Assembly: GCA_903882745.1 (NCBI GenBank)
Contig: CAIRYG010000014.1
Location: forward strand, 62,001 to 126,000
Source: an uncultured Gemmatimonadota bacterium
Lineage (GTDB): Bacteria > Gemmatimonadota > Gemmatimonadetes > Gemmatimonadales > Gemmatimonadaceae
Direction: 5' to 3'
DNA: 64,000 nucleotides
Part shown: positions 1-8,766 of the stretch, piece after piece
How the letters are laid out: each line of letters begins with the position of its first letter
Numbering within the stretch: the first letter of the stretch is position 1
Program-made: the position numbers and the translations under genes
The notes under the pieces: model-generated
The model's input: the letters and a program-made list of their open reading frames with translations, nothing else
What the model was told of the DNA's origin: nothing
Databases searched by the model: none

Positions 1-1425
1 CGCATTCATCCGATACCGAACGGCTCCGCAGTACGCGGTCGTCAGCTGATCCGTAAACAGCCCCGAGGGATCGTTGATCGTCCAGCCGATGGTCGGCGCA
101 ACGCCAGCGGCCGACGGGGTCGTACTACTCGGCGTGATGCTAATGCTGGGAACAGCTAACGTGAGATTCGACGGCGTCAGTGACCCGAGGACCACTGGAA
201 CGCCCGTCATCGAACCCGTGGCGGCAACCCGCGGGCTCAGCGTGTCACCACTGAGCGAATCGATCGCCGCGATGCGATAGAGGTACGTCCCGGCGGCCGC
301 TGCGGGAAGATCGATGGTTGCCGAGCGAGCGGTCGTCGCGAGCGAGGTGAAGGTAGCCTTGCTCGAGCTGTCCATCGCGATACTCCACGCCAAATACCCG
401 CGGACGGGGACCGGCGAGGTCACCGCGACGCGGATCCCCTGCGCCGGCGCTGCGCCGATCGCCAGCGACGCTTGGGCGGTACGGCCCGCCGCGGTCATGG
501 TGATAGTGGTCGTGCCATTGCCGACCGCGGTCACGATGCCCGTAGAATCCACGGTCGCTTTGGAAGGATCGCTCGAACTCCAGCTCTGCCGCACGCATCC
601 TGCGAGCGGCGCGCCAAGGCTGTCGCGCACGGAAGGGGCGAGGGCGAGCACCTGTCCAACCGAGAGCGACTGCGATGCGGGGGTGACAGCGACGGACGAG
701 ATGGCAGGAATGATCCCCGCCGGAGTTCCGGTGCGCGTGGTGGTGGGCAGGCCAATCGACGCGCGAGCAATCTGCTGCGCATCGATGATGTTCACTGCAC
801 CGTCGGCATTCACGTCGCCGGCGTTGTTCATGAAGAGCGAATTGACAATCGGCAGGGCGACGGCCAATCGCGACACCTGTTGCGCGTCGAGGATGTTCAC
901 GACGGTGTCGCCATTCACATCGCCCCACTTACTGATCGGAACCACACAGACGTCCAGCCCGCGGGACTGCAGCGCAGTGCCAAGCGCAACGCCGGCATCG
1001 GTACCACCAGAGACGCCATTCAAGGCAACCCGCGTGCCACCGATCGTGGGCTGCGCGGTAAAGTAGAGCGTCGCGATCGTGGTGCGGGTGGTGGCGCCGG
1101 TTGTGGTAAAGAGCGAGAGTGCCGCCTTGCCGTTGGCGGCGTCGGCGGTGTTCGTGGTGAGGGTGCCAAATCCAGCCGCGACCACCGAGTCCAACGTCAT
1201 GCGCCCTGGCGTCCAGTTCAGCTGTGCCGAGAGGGAGGCGATGTTGCCCCCACTACTTGGCGTCACGACCATGGGGATCGCGATCTTACCACCGGGTGCA
1301 ACTTGCGCGGCTGGCGTTGCGCCGACCGAGACAATGACCGGTGATTGGGCAACAACAGCGGCCGGCGCGCTCGCGAGGAGCGCGCTGACCGCCGCGAGTC
1401 CAAGCGGCGGAAAGAGACGACGCAT
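1..1425 (-). CDS. Secreted cohesin-like/dockerin-like/Ig-like protein, 3' end cut by window edge
   Basis: An open frame runs from an ATG at 1425 to the left edge without a stop, so about 475 residues are visible. Residues 1-27 form a signal peptide (hydrophobic core, AxA-type end before QSP). Residues about 29-158 are a cohesin-like beta-sandwich. Residues 168-228 carry two dockerin-like loops, DVNGDTVVNILD and DVNADGAVNIID, which match the DxNxDxxxNxxD calcium pattern, each followed by an AQQ helix. Residues about 244-330 are a bacterial Ig-like (Big2) domain. The start lies 4 bases after the stop of the upstream gene and has no Shine-Dalgarno sequence, so translational coupling is likely. 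It is the last visible gene of the five-gene operon. Its architecture up to here copies that of the upstream 2046-residue protein; whether RCC1 blades follow cannot be seen. Confidence 0.85.
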   Translation of the reverse strand, partial: MRRLFPPLGLAAVSALLASAPAAVVAQSPVIVSVGATPAAQVAPGGKIAIPMVVTPSSGGNIASLSAQLNWTPGRMTLDSVVAAGFGTLTTNTADAANGKAALSLFTTTGATTRTTIATLYFTAQPTIGGTRVALNGVSGGTDAGVALGTALQSRGLDVCVVPISKWGDVNGDTVVNILDAQQVSRLAVALPIVNSLFMNNAGDVNADGAVNIIDAQQIARASIGLPTTTRTGTPAGIIPAISSVAVTPASQSLSVGQVLALAPSVRDSLGAPLAGCVRQSWSSSDPSKATVDSTGIVTAVGNGTTTITMTAAGRTAQASLAIGAAPAQGIRVAVTSPVPVRGYLAWSIAMDSSSKATFTSLATTARSATIDLPAAAAGTYLYRIAAIDSLSGDTLSPRVAATGSMTGVPVVLGSLTPSNLTLAVPSISITPSSTTPSAAGVAPTIGWTINDPSGLFTDQLTTAYCGAVRYRMNA

Positions 1426-1429
1426 GACG

Positions 1430-4400
1430 TTAGATGCCAGTGACGGTGAACACGACGTTTCCGAGACCGGAGACCGTCGCGGTGACAGTGTTGATACCAG
1501 GGGTGGAGCCGAGAATCCAAGCGGGAAGGGTGGCGACACCGCTCCCACTGGTGACCACAGTCGTGGTGGTCACGACCGACGTCGAGCTGAGTGAGCCGCC
1601 GCCGGTAGTGACCGTGAAGGTCACCGTGGCGTTGGACACACCGTTCCCGGTGTAGTCGCGGACCTTCACCGAGAGCGCATTACTGAGCGTTGAGCCAACC
1701 GCTGCCGATGCGGCGGGGTTGGTATTCGCAATCACGGCAATCGCGGTGCCTGCGGTACCCGTGATCCAATTGGTCGGCGTGAGCACCGCTGAACCATTGG
1801 CGGTGTTATTTCCGATGGCGCCATTGCTGCCAGTGCCAGCGCAGAAGGGGACGCCGCCCGTGCTGATGCCGCAGCTGTTGCTACCAGAGAGGCGTACCGA
1901 GGTCAGCGTCAATCCACCGAGCGCGGCAACGGGGAGCGTGCGACTCGTGGTGGTCGTGGTCCCGTCGGCAAGGCGGCCATCGGTGCTGGCGTAGCCCCAG
2001 CACCAGAGCGCGCCGGCGGCGTTTAGACCGCACGCATGGCTGATGCCGAGAGCCAGACTCACGAACGGTTGCGTGGTGACGACTTCGGTGGGCGATGTTC
2101 TGTTTGCCGAGGACCCATTCCCGAGCTGCCCTTGGCTGTTCTGGCCCCAGCAGAGTGTCGTGCTCGTTGTTGTGATGCCGCAGGCGAACTGCTCGCCCAC
2201 CCGCAGCTGCGTATAGCTGCGTCCATCGTTGACGCGCGTGGGGGTCGGTCGCACCGTAAAGGCCGCATTGACGGGCGATCCGCCCGTGGTCCCATCAGCG
2301 GTGAAGCTGCCGCCGCCCCAGCAGTACAGGGCGCCCGCGCTCGACAGTCCGCACGCGAGGTTGCGTCCCACACCCATCTGCGAGAACGCAACGCCGCCGG
2401 TATTGACGAGCTGCGGGGTGAGCGAGGTCGTGCCCAGTACGCCGTCACCGAGGAGCGACAGATCATTGGAGCCCCAGCAATACATGGCGCCGGCGGCCGT
2501 GAGACCGCAGCTCGAGCTCCGACTCACGGCAAGCTGGGTGAACACAAGGATGCCCTTCACCGCGACCGGCGCCGTGGCGTCGGTATAGGTGCTGTCGCCA
2601 ATCTCGCCGAAGCTGTTCGAGCCCCAGCAATACGCGGCGCCTGCGGCGGTGAGACCGCACGTATGATCCGCGGTGCCCACCGACAGCTTCGTGAAGGTCA
2701 GTCCGCCGGACACGGCGGTTGGAACGTTGCGCGCCGTCAGCGTTCCATCCCCAATCTGACCGCGGCTGTTAAATCCCCAGCACGCGGCGCTGCCCGTGCT
2801 CGTCAGGGCACAGTTGGCATTGGAACCGTTGTCCAGGCTGTACGATCCCACTGTGGTAGCTGTGAACGTCACGGGTGAGAGACCGCTGACCGTGGCGGTC
2901 GCGGTATTCGTGGTCGACTGCGTCCCGCCCAATGTGTAGGTGACCTTGGCGATTCCGTTGGCGTCGGTCACCGCCGTCGCCGGCAGGGAGCCAGCTCCCG
3001 CGGTGACGGCGAAGCTCACGGTGATGCCGGACAGCGGATTTCCGCCGGCGTCCCGCACAATGACACCGATCGACCCAGGGAGCGCGGCGCCGGCGAACTG
3101 TCGCTGCTGATTGCCAAACGCCATCGCAACCGTCGCGGGACTGTTCGTCACTACGGAGTTCACAGCGAGCGTCAACATCGGCAGCCCATCGACCACTGCG
3201 CCGATCGTGACGGCCGCCGCGGTAGACGGGAGGATATACCCCGAGGTGGACGCGAGCCCCGTGGAATCGGTCTTGACGATGCTCCCAATCAGGGTGCCGC
3301 CCCCACTCAGAATGCTGAATGTCACGGTGGTTCCAACCACCGGTCGCCCAAGGCGATCGCGCACCAGCACCTGTGGCGGTGTGGTGAGCGTCGCTCCTGC
3401 GTTGGCCGATTGTCCGTTCAACCAGGCCGTCGTCGGGAGAATCGTAGCGGCAATTCCAGCACCCGGACCATCCGGCCACCCGACGACCATCGCGGGGGTG
3501 GTGCGTCTTCCACCTGCCGCCACAACAGTCGTGCTGTCACCCAGCTGCCCGTAGCTGTTTTGGCCCCAGCAGTAGAGTTCTCCGCTTACCACTCGACCGC
3601 AGCGGCCGCGGAAGCTCACGGTTCCTGCATCCACAAACGACATCCCCTGCAGCTCGACGGGCGAGGTTCTCGTCTGGAGGTCGCCGAGACCAAGCTGCCC
3701 GCCAGTGTTCGAGCCCCAGCAAAAGAGATGTCCGTCGACCCGCCGAGCGCAGACCGAGTAGTTGCCAATCGAGACGTCCACAAACCGTCCATCGTCCGGC
3801 ACAATCTCGGCCGGGAAATTCCGAGCGTCCGTCGTAGTGCCGTCGCCGAGCGCTCCGGTGGAGCCACCAACGCCCCAGCATGCTACGTTCCCGCTCGTGG
3901 TAACGGCACACATGTTCACTGTGGAGCCGGCGATGCGCGCGACGGTGAGCCCGCCAAGAATCGGCGTGAAGGCAAAGCGATTCGTAAAGGTGCCGTCACC
4001 GACGGTCCCGGCGGAATTGTCGCCCGCGCACTGCACCTCTCCAGAGGGCGTCACCCCGCAGATGCCGTTGCCCCACAGCGCAATCTGCTTGAAGCTCGCC
4101 GTGCCAAGGGTGACGAGCACCGGGCTCAGCGACCGGCGGTCACGGAGTTCCACGTGGCCCATCCCGGACGACTGCATGTAGCCCCAGCAGTACACACTTC
4201 CGGATGTTGTCAGTGCGCAGGTCGTGCTCTCGAGAGTGACGATTTGCGTAAAAATTGCGGTCGTTGCTACGGCAATCGGTGTGCTGCGGTCGGTCGTGGT
4301 TCCATCGCCGAGCTGACCGGCGTGGTTCGCACCCCAGCAATAGGCGGCGCCTGCCGCGGTCAGTGCGCACGCGTGCTGCGAGAACCCATCTGAAATTTTT

Positions 4401-7400
4401 GCGAAGACTTGGGACCCCGAGACCGGGCGTGCATAGTTGCGCGCGCCGGTGGTGGTCCCGTCCCCGAGCTGTCCCCGTTCGCCCTCGCCCCAGCAATACA
4501 CGGTTCCTGCTTTCGCGAGCGTACAGTGCGTATTCCGGAGCAACGCACCCGCAAAAAAGCCCGGATGGAAATAGGTGAAGGTTACCCCAGAGGAAACACC
4601 TGATGCCGACGCGGTAATTGTGACGGTCGACGGCGTTGGGAGCGTCAGTGTGGAGAGCGAATCCACCCCCATCACCGCCAATCCGGTGCTATCGCTCGTA
4701 ACGATTGCACTGCCGCCACTCGACAAAGCGAACGTGACGGGAATGCCCGCAGCGGCTGTTCCTGCCGCGGTGAGCACCCGAACGGTTGGCGAGAGCAGGG
4801 GCAACACCTGTGACCGAGTAATGCTGTCACCGTCAACCTTTACCATGCTCACCGCAGACGAAACCGCGCTCGCCTTCGCATAGAAGAGCACCGACGCGCT
4901 CGTGCCATTCGCCATCGCAGCGGTCGCCTTCAGCACCTGAATCCCGACGGCCGACCCGAGCACCCAGCTCCCAACGGAGGCGCTCCCCGAGGCGTTCGTC
5001 GTGGTGGTCCCGCCCGTGACTGATCCGCCGCCACTCACCACACTAAACGTCACCGTCACACCCGCCACGCCATTCGATCGCGAATCACGAATGGCCAACG
5101 TTGGCGCGCTTGCTACGGCCGCATTGATCACGCCCGCCTGCTGAAACGATCCGCCATCTTGACGCATGGTCGCGGCACCGCTGCTCGAGCCGGCGGAGAG
5201 CACCACAGACGTCGGAAGCGTCCGCGCTGTCGCGGTCCCGTCGCCAATCTGCCCGGCGCCGTTCTGCCCCCAGCACATAACCCCGAGTCCACCGGTCGCA
5301 AGCGCGCAGGTGTGTCCCATGGCCTGCATGAAGCCACCGGACACAAGCTGCGAGCCTGTTCCCATCACCGGCACCGGCGCCGTCCGCGTGGGGCCGCTCG
5401 AGACGTTGTCGCCGAGCTGGCCATAGCCGTCATTGCCCCAGCACCAGAGCGATCCATCCGCTTTCGCCGCGCAGGTTTTCTCATCGCCCGCGCTGATTTC
5501 TGTAAACTGGTGTCCACCACGTACCGGACTGGGCGACAACCGCGACACCAACGTACCCGCCTCGAGGTCAGCACCATCGCCAACGGCATTGCTCTGGCCC
5601 CAGCACCAGGCGGCGCCGGCACTGGTGAGGGCACAGCTGTGCGAGTTACCCGCCGAAATCGCGGTCAGTCCGCTCAGGCCAACGATCGCCGTCGGGGTGT
5701 TGACGGTCGTCGTCGTTCCAGAACCCAAGGCGCCGTCATGGCCATAGCCCCAGCAGTAGGCGGTGCCGGCGTTCGAAATCGCACAGGTGAAGCCACTTCC
5801 GGCAGATAGATCCGTAAACGTCACGCCCGTTGGCATCTTCACGGCGCGCGGTACGGCGGAGAAGTTCCCCCAGGTGCTGTCACCGAACTGCCCGGCGACA
5901 TTCAGGCCCCAGCAATACGCGAGTCCCGTCGTGGTCAGCCCGCAGCTGTGCGCCGCACCGGTGGAAATCTTGCTGAAGCGGAGATTGCCCGCGACGAGCG
6001 TTGGCACCGAGCGGTTGGTGCGCGAGCTGTCACCGACCTGTCCCGCGGAGTTAGAGCCCCAGCAGTAGCCGACGCCGGCCGTGGAAACCCCGCACATGTG
6101 ATCGCCCGTATTGTGCTGCGTGAGCGACGCAAAGGTCACCCCGCCAGAGACGGGTACCGGAACCGAACTGCCCCCCGTGCCGCCATTGCCCAACTGCCCG
6201 AGACTGCCGTTGCCCCAGCAGTAGGCCGCGCTCCCCACAAGTCGGCAGCTGTGCTGTCCGGTAGGTGTCGCGATCACGCCGAGATTGAAGGTGGCGTTCG
6301 CGCCATTGTCGAGGGTCGCTGTCACGGTCACGGCGCCTGGAGTCGTGCCCAACAGCAATGCGCCCGGCAGCGCGGCAATGCCCGCATCGTCGGTGCGTCC
6401 CTGCGCGCTGGTGATGCTCGCGCCATTGAGCTGCAACGTCGCATTGGTCATGCTCCACTGCACATTCCCCCGCACAACCGGCGCGCCATACGGGTCGAGC
6501 ACACGCACCGTGGGGACCATCGGCAGCGGATAGTTCGCAATGCCGTACTGCGCGTCCCCGGCCACCACCGACAGCGTTGTTCCCGTGCCCGACGTCGACG
6601 CACCAACGGTGGCCGTCACCGTCGCGCTCTTGGAGCCAACCGTTGCCGTCAGCGTCGCCGATCCGAGCGCGACGCCCAGCACGTCACCGGCATCGGTGAC
6701 TTTCACTTTCGTGGTATCGCTACTGCGCCACCGCACCGGCACGCAGCCCGCCAACGGCATGGTGTTGACGCTCAACGCCAGCGCCGACACTTTGCCCCCC
6801 GATCCCACACCGACCGAAATACCCGAGGCGGGGGTCGCGGTCACCGAAGCGACGGCCGGCATCACGAAGGTGCTCCCGCCAATCCGCGTCGGCGCCGACA
6901 ATCCAATCGCAAAACGCGCAATCTGCTGCGCGTCGATGATGTTCACGGTACTGTCCGCCGTCACATCGCCGGTCGAGCCGAACTGCTCGGGATTCGCGAC
7001 CGAAAGTCCCACCGCCGCGCGCGCAATCTGCTGCGCATCAAGAATGTTGATGACGCTGTCGCCATTCACATCGCCCCACTTCCCGAACGGAGCCACGCAC
7101 ACATCCAAGCCGCGGCTCGCCCGAGGGGTCGCGAGCTTGCTCCCCATAAGATTCGACGCTTCCGACACATCGAGCGCAAGCTGTGAACCCGCCAGCGAGT
7201 AGCTCCCCGTGAACCACGCAATCGCAATGGTGCTGCTCCCAGCAGCCACCGTGCTACTAAACACGCCAAGCACCGCTCGGCCGTTGTACTGATCAATCAT
7301 CGGGCGGTCGATGGCACCGAACGTACCGGCTGTCACCGAATCCAACGTCAGGGCAACAGGGTTCCAGGTCAGCTGCGCCGCAAGCGACGCGACCGGCGCG

Positions 7401-7570
7401 CCTCCCGCTTTGGTCACGTCAAGAATCAACGGGACGCGGAGCGTGCCGCCCAGCGCGACCTGCGCGGTCGCTGCAGGACCGGCCGACAGCAGAATCGTTG
7501 TTTGCGCAGCCATCGTCACCGGCAACGCGGTGGCGATCGCAACAGACAGAACACGACGAAAAACGGACAT
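1430..7570 (-). CDS. Giant secreted cohesin-like/dockerin-like protein with three 7-blade RCC1 propellers
   Basis: The protein has 2046 residues when started at the ATG at 7570, which opens a clean signal peptide (MSVFRRVLSVAIATALPVTMAAQ region, residues 1-23). The longer frame to 7642 would put 24 non-signal residues in front. Residues about 27-158 are cohesin-like. Residues 165-225 are a dockerin-like pair (DVNGDSVINILD and DVTADSTVNIID). Residues 240-330 are Big2-like, followed by a Big_1-like domain. Then come 21 RCC1-type blades in three groups of seven (DNA about 6260-5230, 4530-3500 and 2830-1800), separated by Big_1-like domains, with one more Big_1-like domain at the C terminus. Every blade has a cysteine pair spaced about 9 residues, the second usually in CWG. 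Blades recur every 148-168 bp. No sorting signal is visible. It is the fourth gene of the operon, and its ligand is unknown. Confidence 0.9.
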   Translation of the reverse strand: MSVFRRVLSVAIATALPVTMAAQTTILLSAGPAATAQVALGGTLRVPLILDVTKAGGAPVASLAAQLTWNPVALTLDSVTAGTFGAIDRPMIDQYNGRAVLGVFSSTVAAGSSTIAIAWFTGSYSLAGSQLALDVSEASNLMGSKLATPRASRGLDVCVAPFGKWGDVNGDSVINILDAQQIARAAVGLSVANPEQFGSTGDVTADSTVNIIDAQQIARFAIGLSAPTRIGGSTFVMPAVASVTATPASGISVGVGSGGKVSALALSVNTMPLAGCVPVRWRSSDTTKVKVTDAGDVLGVALGSATLTATVGSKSATVTATVGASTSGTGTTLSVVAGDAQYGIANYPLPMVPTVRVLDPYGAPVVRGNVQWSMTNATLQLNGASITSAQGRTDDAGIAALPGALLLGTTPGAVTVTATLDNGANATFNLGVIATPTGQHSCRLVGSAAYCWGNGSLGQLGNGGTGGSSVPVPVSGGVTFASLTQHNTGDHMCGVSTAGVGYCWGSNSAGQVGDSSRTNRSVPTLVAGNLRFSKISTGAAHSCGLTTTGLAYCWGLNVAGQFGDSTWGNFSAVPRAVKMPTGVTFTDLSAGSGFTCAISNAGTAYCWGYGHDGALGSGTTTTVNTPTAIVGLSGLTAISAGNSHSCALTSAGAAWCWGQSNAVGDGADLEAGTLVSRLSPSPVRGGHQFTEISAGDEKTCAAKADGSLWCWGNDGYGQLGDNVSSGPTRTAPVPVMGTGSQLVSGGFMQAMGHTCALATGGLGVMCWGQNGAGQIGDGTATARTLPTSVVLSAGSSSGAATMRQDGGSFQQAGVINAAVASAPTLAIRDSRSNGVAGVTVTFSVVSGGGSVTGGTTTTNASGSASVGSWVLGSAVGIQVLKATAAMANGTSASVLFYAKASAVSSAVSMVKVDGDSITRSQVLPLLSPTVRVLTAAGTAAAGIPVTFALSSGGSAIVTSDSTGLAVMGVDSLSTLTLPTPSTVTITASASGVSSGVTFTYFHPGFFAGALLRNTHCTLAKAGTVYCWGEGERGQLGDGTTTGARNYARPVSGSQVFAKISDGFSQHACALTAAGAAYCWGANHAGQLGDGTTTDRSTPIAVATTAIFTQIVTLESTTCALTTSGSVYCWGYMQSSGMGHVELRDRRSLSPVLVTLGTASFKQIALWGNGICGVTPSGEVQCAGDNSAGTVGDGTFTNRFAFTPILGGLTVARIAGSTVNMCAVTTSGNVACWGVGGSTGALGDGTTTDARNFPAEIVPDDGRFVDVSIGNYSVCARRVDGHLFCWGSNTGGQLGLGDLQTRTSPVELQGMSFVDAGTVSFRGRCGRVVSGELYCWGQNSYGQLGDSTTVVAAGGRRTTPAMVVGWPDGPGAGIAATILPTTAWLNGQSANAGATLTTPPQVLVRDRLGRPVVGTTVTFSILSGGGTLIGSIVKTDSTGLASTSGYILPSTAAAVTIGAVVDGLPMLTLAVNSVVTNSPATVAMAFGNQQRQFAGAALPGSIGVIVRDAGGNPLSGITVSFAVTAGAGSLPATAVTDANGIAKVTYTLGGTQSTTNTATATVSGLSPVTFTATTVGSYSLDNGSNANCALTSTGSAACWGFNSRGQIGDGTLTARNVPTAVSGGLTFTKLSVGTADHTCGLTAAGAAYCWGSNSFGEIGDSTYTDATAPVAVKGILVFTQLAVSRSSSCGLTAAGAMYCWGSNDLSLLGDGVLGTTSLTPQLVNTGGVAFSQMGVGRNLACGLSSAGALYCWGGGSFTADGTTGGSPVNAAFTVRPTPTRVNDGRSYTQLRVGEQFACGITTTSTTLCWGQNSQGQLGNGSSANRTSPTEVVTTQPFVSLALGISHACGLNAAGALWCWGYASTDGRLADGTTTTTSRTLPVAALGGLTLTSVRLSGSNSCGISTGGVPFCAGTGSNGAIGNNTANGSAVLTPTNWITGTAGTAIAVIANTNPAASAAVGSTLSNALSVKVRDYTGNGVSNATVTFTVTTGGGSLSSTSVVTTTTVVTSGSGVATLPAWILGSTPGINTVTATVSGLGNVVFTVTGI

Positions 7571-7657
7571 GCGCTTCAGCCCAGTTCGGGGGAGACTCAG
7601 CACTTCACAAACACGGGGGCACTTGTTGAACGCGTGCATCACCGTGTGTAGTTCAGA

Positions 7658-8176
7658 TCAGCGTGACTCAGGAGACCGACGACCGCTGCCTGCAGGGCGC
7701 GCGTCCTCGATCCCCGACGAACCCATGAGCGCGCGCTTCGCAATCGCGTGCCCCTCGACATCTCCTGCCACTTCAAGCGTCACCACCAGCGCCGCCTTCT
7801 CCAGCGACGATCGGCGATGCGCCACCAGCCGTACCGCGTCCGTGCCAACAAATCCCGTCGCCGTAAATCCAGCGAACCGCACCGACCCTTTACTCACCGC
7901 GTTGGGATTCACAAATCGAAAGCCATCACGTCCAGCGCTCACACTATCCACCACCAGCACTGCCGGATCAAACGTCATCGTCCCCTGATACGAGCCGAGG
8001 GCGAACCCCGAGGCGTCCACGTGCAGGGTGAGCACGGTATGCGCATCCGTCGACCCCGCCTCGCGCTCCACATGTGTCCGCACCGACGGCGCAGCCGTCA
8101 CGCGTTGTGCGGCGGTCGTGGATGGTAGCTGCCACACACTTCCCACCACGGTCGCGCACGCCAGCCACCGGAGCAT
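7658..8176 (-). CDS. Small secreted cohesin-like protein
   Basis: The protein has 172 residues. The first 23 form a signal peptide ending in TAAQ, and there is no lipobox, so it should be soluble in the periplasm or outside the cell. The mature part looks like one cohesin-like beta-sandwich, with YQGTMTFDPAVLVVDSV resembling the cohesin pattern of a Dp..L core strand and GSVRFAGF a later strand. It is a clear paralogue of the lipoprotein just upstream (shared YQG..TFDP, GFRFVN/EFRIVN, VRFAGF, and related C-terminal strands). GAGG lies 6 bases before the ATG, next to the stop of the upstream gene, 8 bases away. The C-terminal tail (GSGRRSPESR) is polar. The cohesin assignment rests on sequence pattern only. 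Confidence 0.8.
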   Translation of the reverse strand: MLRWLACATVVGSVWQLPSTTAAQRVTAAPSVRTHVEREAGSTDAHTVLTLHVDASGFALGSYQGTMTFDPAVLVVDSVSAGRDGFRFVNPNAVSKGSVRFAGFTATGFVGTDAVRLVAHRRSSLEKAALVVTLEVAGDVEGHAIAKRALMGSSGIEDARPAGSGRRSPESR

Positions 8177-8184
8177 CGGGATCC

Positions 8185-8736
8185 TCAGCGTACCACCACC
8201 ATCCCGCTGTAGAGATCGCGCAACGCGTTGCTCGCCTTGAGCGACGAGGCACGAATCGACGACCCGGTGGTCTCACCGGCGACGTCGAGCTTGCCCACGA
8301 TGTTCACCGGCACCTTGCCGGGCTTGAAGACGCCGACCAAGCGGAAGGCTTCGGTGTTCGAAAACTTTTCCGTGGCAAACCCGGCGAACCGCACGGTGCC
8401 GCTCGCCACCTCGGCGGCATTCACAATGCGGAACTCGCCAGTGGTCCCGGTTGGCGTCGGCACCTGACTGATCGACATCGCGTTCGGGTCAAAGGTCAGC
8501 ACCCCTTGGTAGGACGCGACCGGCACACCATTGCCGACGACGCTGACCACGAAGATTGCGCTGTCGCCACTGGTGCGCGTGTCCTGCTGCACCATGACTT
8601 GCACATTCCCCGTGCCCACCAGGGTCACCAGGTCCGTCTTGGGTGCGGTGGGATGCTTCTCCGCGCACGACGTGACCACGACCATCGCCGCGAGAGCGGC
8701 ACCGGCAAGACTCAGTTTGATTGCGCGCGACTTCAT
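8185..8736 (-). CDS. Cohesin-like lipoprotein
   Basis: The protein has 183 residues when started at the ATG at 8736, chosen because GGAGGA lies 7 bases upstream and because this start opens a lipoprotein signal (MKSRAIKLSLAGAALAAMVV then TSC, lipobox cysteine near residue 23). The mature part holds a single cohesin-like domain (YQGVLTFDPNAMSIS, FRIVNAAEVASGTVRFAGFA). It would be tethered to a membrane by the lipid. It is paralogous to the next gene downstream, which has a normal signal peptide instead of a lipobox. It lies 30 bases after the stop of the 816-residue lipoprotein, in the same operon. A role as an anchored receptor for the dockerin-bearing proteins downstream is inference. Confidence 0.82.
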   Translation of the reverse strand: MKSRAIKLSLAGAALAAMVVVTSCAEKHPTAPKTDLVTLVGTGNVQVMVQQDTRTSGDSAIFVVSVVGNGVPVASYQGVLTFDPNAMSISQVPTPTGTTGEFRIVNAAEVASGTVRFAGFATEKFSNTEAFRLVGVFKPGKVPVNIVGKLDVAGETTGSSIRASSLKASNALRDLYSGMVVVR

Positions 8737-8743
8737 AACGACA

Positions 8744-8749
8744 TCCTCC
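8744..8749 (-). promoter_or_regulatory. Shine-Dalgarno GGAGGA that fixes the start of the cohesin-like lipoprotein
   Basis: GGAGGA on the minus strand with a 7-base spacer to the ATG at 8736. It rules out the upstream in-frame start at 8766, and is one of the strongest ribosome sites in the window. Confidence 0.7.
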
Positions 8750-8766
8750 AAGGGAAATCCGAACAA

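Noticed and set aside
245-928. 227-residue minus-strand open frame near the left edge
   Set aside because: It is in another frame of the same strand as the partial cohesin-dockerin gene and is Arg-rich with no features; the longer open frame carries clear domains.
5948-7186. 412-residue plus-strand open frame
   Set aside because: Antisense shadow of the RCC1 protein; composition is Arg/Ala-rich and it has no motif.
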